Source: Cellulomonadaceae bacterium (GTDB lineage: Bacteria; Actinomycetota; Actinomycetes; Actinomycetales; Cellulomonadaceae). Taken from it: a DNA stretch of 5,553 nt. Positions 1-3,229 of the stretch are shown piece by piece. Each line of letters begins with the position of its first letter. The first letter of the stretch is position 1. The notes beneath the pieces were generated by a model. It did not search any database. It was not told where the DNA came from and saw only the letters and a list, made by a program, of their open reading frames with translations. The translations under genes were made by a program, and so were the position numbers. The stretch lies in the NCBI GenBank assembly GCA_031282935.1, contig JAITCS010000131.1, positions 1-5,553 on the forward strand, written 5' to 3'.

Positions 1-109
1 TACCTCCGCTTTCCCAATCGCCGTCAAGGGAAGTATTAACTCTGGTAAAAGAACCAGCGATAGAACCATTTCCATTTACAAAGTTAAAAGTTTGACCGTC
101 CGCGCTCAT
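1..109 (-). CDS. Start of an unrecognised hypothetical protein, cut by the window edge
   Basis: A minus-strand frame is open from an ATG at 109-107 to the window edge, about 36 residues beginning MSADGQTFNF and rich in Gly, Asn, Ser and Asp. An in-frame stop (TAA) lies at 142-140, so the protein cannot begin much further upstream; between that stop and the ATG there is no other standard start codon. A GGGAG sequence sits about 15 bases before the ATG, rather far for a ribosome binding site. I recognise no family, motif, signal peptide or membrane segment in this piece. The base composition is AT-richer than the right half of the window. The opposite strand is also open here, but that frame runs into the repeats and reads as repeat translation. 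It could be a real small gene or a non-coding stretch that is open by chance; the rest of the frame beyond the edge would decide. Confidence 0.35.
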   Translation of the reverse strand, partial: MSADGQTFNFVNGNGSIAGSFTRVNTSLDGDWESGG

Positions 110-140
110 GATAATGGTACAATTCTCCCAACTTGTACCT

Positions 141-158
141 TACCATGGCGCCATCGTA
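141..158. promoter_or_regulatory. Operator-like inverted repeat upstream of the left-edge gene
   Basis: TACCATGGCGCCATCGTA is an 18-bp dyad: a perfect 10-bp palindrome (ATGGCGCCAT, 145-154), one mismatched pair, then three more matching pairs. Its near edge is 32 bases upstream of the candidate ATG at 109, where a regulator site would be plausible. It is too tight, with no loop, to be a good RNA hairpin. Function is inference. Confidence 0.25.
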
Positions 159-187
159 TCTCAAATCGCACAAATTCGAGGTATCTC

Positions 188-270
188 GAGGTTGAGCCTG
201 TCAAAACCTCAGAACCGGAGGTTGAGCCTGTCGAAACCTCAAAACCGGAGGTTGAGCCTGTCGAAACCCA
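188..270 (+). repeat. Three tandem 30-bp palindromic repeat units
   Basis: The core GAGGTTGAGCCTGTC starts at 188, 218 and 248, exactly 30 bp apart. Units 1 and 2 are a 23-bp imperfect palindrome (GAGGTT at one end, AACCTC at the other) followed by a 7-bp spacer (AGAACCG, then AAAACCG). Unit 1 differs from unit 2 in the core by one base (CAAAACC against CGAAACC); unit 3 ends in CCA instead of CTC. All three point the same way. The core GGTTGAGCCTGTCGAAACC also makes up the array at 2973-3229, so both belong to one family of short interspersed palindromes. From general knowledge, motifs of this kind are abundant between actinobacterial genes. Confidence 0.85.
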
Positions 271-387
271 TGTAACGGCGTGGTGGTAGTTTCGGTGACC
301 GACGCAGCCCGAGGGTAGAGTCCGCTTGCGGATTCTACCGAGGGCCAGGAGGGAATAGGGAGCGGAGCGACCGCCACAGGCTCAACC
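250..387. repeat. Composite element with inverted ends and a central hairpin
   Basis: GGTTGAGCCTGT at 250-261 is matched by its exact reverse complement ACAGGCTCAACC at 376-387, so 138 bp are bounded by 12-bp inverted repeats of the palindromic family. The interior is unlike the other repeats: it holds a 26-base hairpin (314-339), a direct repeat CCGAGGG on either side of it (309-315 and 338-344), and a purine-rich stretch (about 340-370). No open frame in it looks coding. It resembles a MITE or a mosaic palindromic element; I see no target-site duplication. Whether it is one mobile unit or adjacent repeats is undecided. Confidence 0.5.
314..339. other. Strong 26-base hairpin with a possible CUUG tetraloop
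   Basis: GGTAGAGTCCGC pairs with GCGGATTCTACC around TT. All positions are Watson-Crick except one G-T pair (320 with 333). Read as RNA, the tip is G-CUUG-C, a known unusually stable tetraloop class in which the loop C and G pair. No T-run follows on either strand, so it is not a classic intrinsic terminator, although it lies about 70 bases past the coaE stop on the minus strand and could protect or end that transcript. Confidence 0.6.
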
Positions 388-411
388 ACCGGAAGGTTTT
401 TTGGAGTAGTG

Positions 412-1068
412 TCAGGGCGCAGTTGTAATGTCGGCGTGCGCGGTGCTACCGCGCAGGGCAATAAGGTTGAGCAGTTCCCAGGTTTCATCCACTTCGGCCT
501 GTAAAAGTTCTACGGTTCCAGAACCGTTTAGGATTAGGTCAGCAATTTCGGCCCTTTGAAAATCTGGGGCACTTGCCGCAATTCGAGCCTCGGCTTCATT
601 CTTAGTCAAACCTCGGGCTGCTATCAGGCGTTGGAGCCGCAATTCTTTGGGCGCTATTACGCTGATAATCACCTCAAACTCGTTTCCTAAATCCGCTTCT
701 ACTAGCAGCGGAATATCATGGATCACTATTACATCAGGGTCACTCGCGGCGGCGGCTGCCTCCATTTCGGCTGCCATCTGAAACACAATGGGGTGAATTA
801 TCGCTTCCAGTTCGCCGCGCGCTCTCGGGTCATCAAAAATGAGGGCCGCCAGTGCCGCCCGATCCAGCTCGCCTGCCTGGCCCAGCAACGGCTGCGAAAC
901 TCGGGGCTGAAAATGCGATACCACCAGTTCCAGACCTTGGGAGCCGGGGGCCACTGCCGCCTTGGCCAGCTCGTCGTAATCTATGATGACCGCGCCGAGC
1001 GCAGCAAACCGTTCACTTGCCGTCGTTTTCCCGGCCGCAATCCCGCCGGTCAAGCCCACTCGCAGCAT
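412..1068 (-). CDS. coaE: Dephospho-CoA kinase
   Basis: CoaE phosphorylates the 3'-hydroxyl of dephospho-CoA with ATP, the last step of coenzyme A synthesis in the cytoplasm. From the chosen ATG the protein is 218 residues, close to the family norm of about 200. It begins MLRVGLTGGIAAGKTT, with the P-loop at residues 5-16 (GLTGGIAAGKTT). Further along are IIDYDELAK (substrate and Mg region), IIHP, the highly typical DIPLLVE, the lid stretch RGLTKNEAEARIAA, and IADLILNGSGT near the end, the usual C-terminal block. The stretch after about residue 197 is a modest extra tail. ATGs at 1089 and 1143 are also in frame, but the leader they add is not family-like and would overlap the divergent ABC gene. 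The start at 1068 places the P-loop where it belongs and sits 7 bases after a perfect TATAAT. The identification is sure; the start is probable. Confidence 0.95.
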   Translation of the reverse strand: MLRVGLTGGIAAGKTTASERFAALGAVIIDYDELAKAAVAPGSQGLELVVSHFQPRVSQPLLGQAGELDRAALAALIFDDPRARGELEAIIHPIVFQMAAEMEAAAAASDPDVIVIHDIPLLVEADLGNEFEVIISVIAPKELRLQRLIAARGLTKNEAEARIAASAPDFQRAEIADLILNGSGTVELLQAEVDETWELLNLIALRGSTAHADITTAP

Positions 1069-1074
1069 GGGGGT

Positions 1075-1080
1075 TATTAT
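1075..1080 (+). promoter_or_regulatory. -10 element (TATTAT, overlapping TATACT) for the ABC gene
   Basis: On the plus strand TATTAT (1075-1080) ends seven bases before the ABC gene's ATG at 1088; an overlapping TATACT (1078-1083) ends four bases before it. TATTAT fits a leaderless start at the ATG. It overlaps the coaE -10 on the other strand almost completely, so RNA polymerase could serve only one direction at a time. A G-run at 1069-1073 is 14 bases from the ATG and is not a convincing ribosome binding site. Confidence 0.45.
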
Positions 1081-1081
1081 A
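1076..1081 (-). promoter_or_regulatory. -10 element (TATAAT) for coaE, probably leaderless
   Basis: On the minus strand a perfect TATAAT is followed by seven bases (AACCCCC) and then the coaE ATG. Transcription normally starts about seven bases after the -10, so the first transcribed base would be the A of the start codon and the mRNA would have no leader. There is no purine-rich ribosome binding site in the gap. The hexamer 17 bases upstream (CGACCC) does not resemble a -35 box, which is common in actinobacteria. Confidence 0.5.
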
Positions 1082-1087
1082 CTTGGC

Positions 1088-2983
1088 ATGTCAATGGTGG
1101 GTCGCGGAATGGGTGGTATGGCGTCCATGCGCTCTTTCACCAAGGACGCCGAGGTAAAGGATCATAAACTCTCAAAGGACACCCTGAAAAGGGTTTGGGG
1201 ATTTGCGAAACCTTATCGGAAACAACTAGCTTTATTCATTTTCCTCCTTATTCTCGACGCCGCGTCCAGTGCGGCTGTGCCCTTACTGTTCCGATACCTA
1301 ATTGATCACGGTATCGCCACCGGAAATCGCACAGTGGTAATCAACATAGCGATTACCGCAGCACTTTTGGCGATTATTTCGGCCGGTTTAGCGGTGGCGC
1401 AGCGCTGGGTTTCCGCCACTGTGGGCGAGAGCCTGATTTATGACCTGAGAACCGCGATATTTGACCACGTGCAGAGAATGCCGCTCGCTTTCTTTTCGAG
1501 AACCCGAACGGGTGCCCTAATCCAGCGGCTCAACGGTGATGTGCTGGGTGCGCAACAGGCATTCACCTCCACCTTGCAAACCGTGGTTTCCAACGGACTA
1601 ACTATTGCAATAACACTAATCGCTATGTTTTCAATGCAATGGCGTTTAACATTGTTGTCACTGGTGTTAGTGCCCGTATTCGTGCTCCCCGCGCAGTGGT
1701 TTGGTCGCAAAATCGCCGCCCTCGCCAAAGAAGGCATGGATTTAGACGCCAACGCCAGCCAACTAATGCAGGAGCGCTTCAATGTGGCAGGCGCACACTT
1801 GGCTAAAGTGTTTGGGAATCCAGCCAGGGAATCTGCCAAATACGCTAGCGCAGCCGGGGCACTTAGAAATGTTGGGATAAAAAGGGCGTTATTGGCCACT
1901 TGGTTCCGAGTTGGTTTGGGCACCATTGCGGCGTTAGCGGTAGCTACTATTTATGGTTTTGGTGGGGTGGAAGCAATTCACGGCACTCTCACAGTTGGTA
2001 CTGTAATTGCGCTCACGGCTTTTCTGGGTCAGCTTTATGGCCCCCTCACTGCAATGTCAAATGTGCAAGTTGACGTTATGACGGCGTTAGTGTCCTTTGA
2101 GCGGGTGCTTGAAGTATTAGATTTGCAACCGATGGTGCAGGACAAACCTAATGCCTCTTCGCTAACAAATGCTGTGCAACAAAATGGGGCGAGTATCGAA
2201 TTCGATAATGTTCGGTTCGCTTACCCTAAAGCCTCCGATGTTTCCCTGGCTTCCCTTGAGTCGGTGGCTGTGCTCGATTCTTACCCGCAAGGCGACACCC
2301 TAAAAGACGTCACCTTTACTGTGCGCCCCGGCCAGATGTGTGCCCTGGTTGGCCCCTCTGGCGCCGGGAAAACCACAGTGACCCAACTGGTGACGCGCAT
2401 GTATGACCCCACCGCAGGGTCGGTGCGCATAGCGGGGGCAGACCTTCGCGATGTCACGCTGGACTCGCTGCGGGATACCATCGGCACGGTGTCCCAAGAG
2501 GCGCACCTGTTTCACGATACGATTGGGGAAAACCTGCGCTTCGCCAAACCGGACGCCACCGACGCGGAGCTGGAGCAGGCTTGCGTTCGCGCGCGCATTT
2601 GGGGGTTGGTATCCTCGTTGCCCGATGGGCTCAACACTGTGGTTGGGGATCGCGGCTACCGGCTGTCCGGCGGGGAACGTCAAAGGCTCGCCATCGCGCG
2701 GGTATTTTTGAAGGCGCCACCGATAGTAGTGCTGGACGAGGCCACCGCCTCGCTGGACTCGGAGAACGAGGCGGCCGTGCAGCAGGCGCTAGAGCAGGCC
2801 CTGGTTGGGCGCACCTCATTGGTGATCGCGCACCGGCTGTCCACCGTGCGCGCGGCAGACCAAATCGTGGTGCTTGACGCTGGCCGCGTGGTTGAGGTCG
2901 GCACCCACCAGCAGTTGCTTGCCGCTGGCGGGTTATACGCCGACCTCTATCACACGCAGTTCAGTGACACCCCCGGTGGTTGA
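1088..2983 (+). CDS. ABC exporter half-transporter (fused membrane and ATPase domains)
   Basis: 631 residues in the arrangement of MsbA/MdlB-type exporters, which work as dimers in the membrane and pump a substrate out using ATP. The N-terminus is Met/Gly-rich (MSMVGRGMGGMASMRS). Membrane segments lie near residues 47-72, 83-104, 163-183, 187-203 and 270-325 (two). FFSRTRTGALIQRLNGDV (135-152) is the typical coupling region. The ATPase domain has an aromatic A-loop Tyr379, Walker A GPSGAGKTT (from 422), Q-loop Gln470, signature LSGGERQR (from 526), Walker B IVVLDE with Glu551, and H-loop His582. All catalytic residues are present. Tyr379 and Walker A are 43 residues apart, about 18 more than in MsbA; the insert contains SLASLESV, which I recall from actinobacterial relatives. 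The frame is open back to 983, but that would overlap coaE, so I start at 1088. Substrate unknown; no partner gene is adjacent, suggesting a homodimer. The last codons and stop come from a repeat. Confidence 0.93.
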   Translation: MSMVGRGMGGMASMRSFTKDAEVKDHKLSKDTLKRVWGFAKPYRKQLALFIFLLILDAASSAAVPLLFRYLIDHGIATGNRTVVINIAITAALLAIISAGLAVAQRWVSATVGESLIYDLRTAIFDHVQRMPLAFFSRTRTGALIQRLNGDVLGAQQAFTSTLQTVVSNGLTIAITLIAMFSMQWRLTLLSLVLVPVFVLPAQWFGRKIAALAKEGMDLDANASQLMQERFNVAGAHLAKVFGNPARESAKYASAAGALRNVGIKRALLATWFRVGLGTIAALAVATIYGFGGVEAIHGTLTVGTVIALTAFLGQLYGPLTAMSNVQVDVMTALVSFERVLEVLDLQPMVQDKPNASSLTNAVQQNGASIEFDNVRFAYPKASDVSLASLESVAVLDSYPQGDTLKDVTFTVRPGQMCALVGPSGAGKTTVTQLVTRMYDPTAGSVRIAGADLRDVTLDSLRDTIGTVSQEAHLFHDTIGENLRFAKPDATDAELEQACVRARIWGLVSSLPDGLNTVVGDRGYRLSGGERQRLAIARVFLKAPPIVVLDEATASLDSENEAAVQQALEQALVGRTSLVIAHRLSTVRAADQIVVLDAGRVVEVGTHQQLLAAGGLYADLYHTQFSDTPGG

Positions 2984-3009
2984 CGCTCGGACTACTGCGC
3001 GCTCGCCCA

Positions 3010-3038
3010 TCGAAACCACCATGTGCCCGTGGTTTCGA
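3010..3038 (+). terminator. First hairpin after the ABC gene, possible terminator
   Basis: A 10-bp perfect stem (3010-3019 with 3029-3038) and a 9-base loop lie 27 bases past the ABC stop codon. No T-run follows, so intrinsic termination would be atypical; with the three further hairpins in the array it could instead block 3' exonucleases or act in both directions for the convergent pair. Confidence 0.3.
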
Positions 3039-3171
3039 CAGCCCCGGTGGTTGAGCCCCGTCGAAACCACCACCATATTCCCGTGGTTTCGACACCCCGG
3101 TGGTTGACGCGCGGACTACTGCGCGCTCGCCCCGTCGAAACCACCATGTGGCCGTGGTTTCGACAGCCCCC

Positions 3172-3229
3172 GGTGGTTGAGCCCCGTCGAAACCACCATG
3201 TGACCGTGGTTTCGACAGGCTCAACCGCC
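3172..3229. terminator. 58-base long palindrome at the end of the surface-protein gene
   Basis: The last array unit is a near-complete palindrome. GTCGAAACCAC (3186-3196) pairs with GTGGTTTCGAC (3206-3216). After a small internal loop (CC against A), GGTTGAGCC (3175-3183) pairs with GGCTCAACC (3218-3226). One T-G wobble and two more G-C pairs close the base. About 23 pairs enclose a 9-base loop. It contains the minus-strand stop codon (3223-3221), so the hairpin would form on the very end of the surface-protein message. There is no T-run on either strand; a bidirectional stop or mRNA-end stabiliser is inference. Confidence 0.4.

Larger units (their letters stand above)
110..411. other. Repeat-filled intergenic region
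   Basis: About 300 bases between the left-edge reading frame and the coaE stop codon. They contain an operator-like inverted repeat (141-158), three 30-bp tandem palindromic units (188-270) and a composite element with inverted ends (250-387). I see no credible gene here: the frames that stay open translate the repeat, giving Val-Glu-Pro-Val-Glu-Thr strings. A run of six T at 397-402 follows the last repeat on the plus strand but has no strong stem directly before it. Confidence 0.7.
2973..3229. repeat. Four-unit palindromic repeat array between convergent genes
   Basis: CCGGTGGTTGA begins units at 2973, 3044, 3097 and 3170. Units 1 and 3 are long (71 and 73 bp) and carry an extra GC-rich segment with GGACTACTGCGCGCTCG; units 2 and 4 are short (53 and 60 bp) and go directly through GAGCCCCG to TCGAAACCAC. 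The order is therefore long-short-long-short, a duplicated dimer of about 124 bp. Every unit contains the hairpin TCGAAACCAC/GTGGTTTCGA: 3010-3038, 3060-3093, 3134-3164 and 3186-3216. Stems are identical while loops differ: CATGTGCCC, CACCATATTCCC, CATGTGGCC, CATGTGACC. The array includes the stop codon of the ABC gene at its left end and that of the surface-protein gene at its right end. It is the same family as 188-270. Confidence 0.9.

Noticed and set aside
188..270. CRISPR-like array (regular 30-bp period)
   Set aside because: The repeat part is 23 bp and the spacers only 7 bp and nearly identical, there are only three units, and no cas gene is present. It is a tandem palindromic repeat.
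92..289. Plus-strand 65-residue reading frame
   Set aside because: Its second half is the 30-bp repeat read through (Val-Glu-Pro-Val-Glu-Thr units), with no start context or family resemblance.
983..1087. Longer N-terminus for the ABC transporter starting at 983
   Set aside because: It would be antisense to the P-loop end of coaE and adds residues not typical of the family; the Met-rich start at 1088 fits better.
1081..1098. TTGACA on the minus strand as the -35 box of coaE
   Set aside because: It lies only about seven bases from TATAAT, far too close for a -35/-10 pair.
718..1167. Plus-strand 149-residue frame opposite coaE
   Set aside because: It lies antisense to the well-supported coaE gene and has no recognisable motif.
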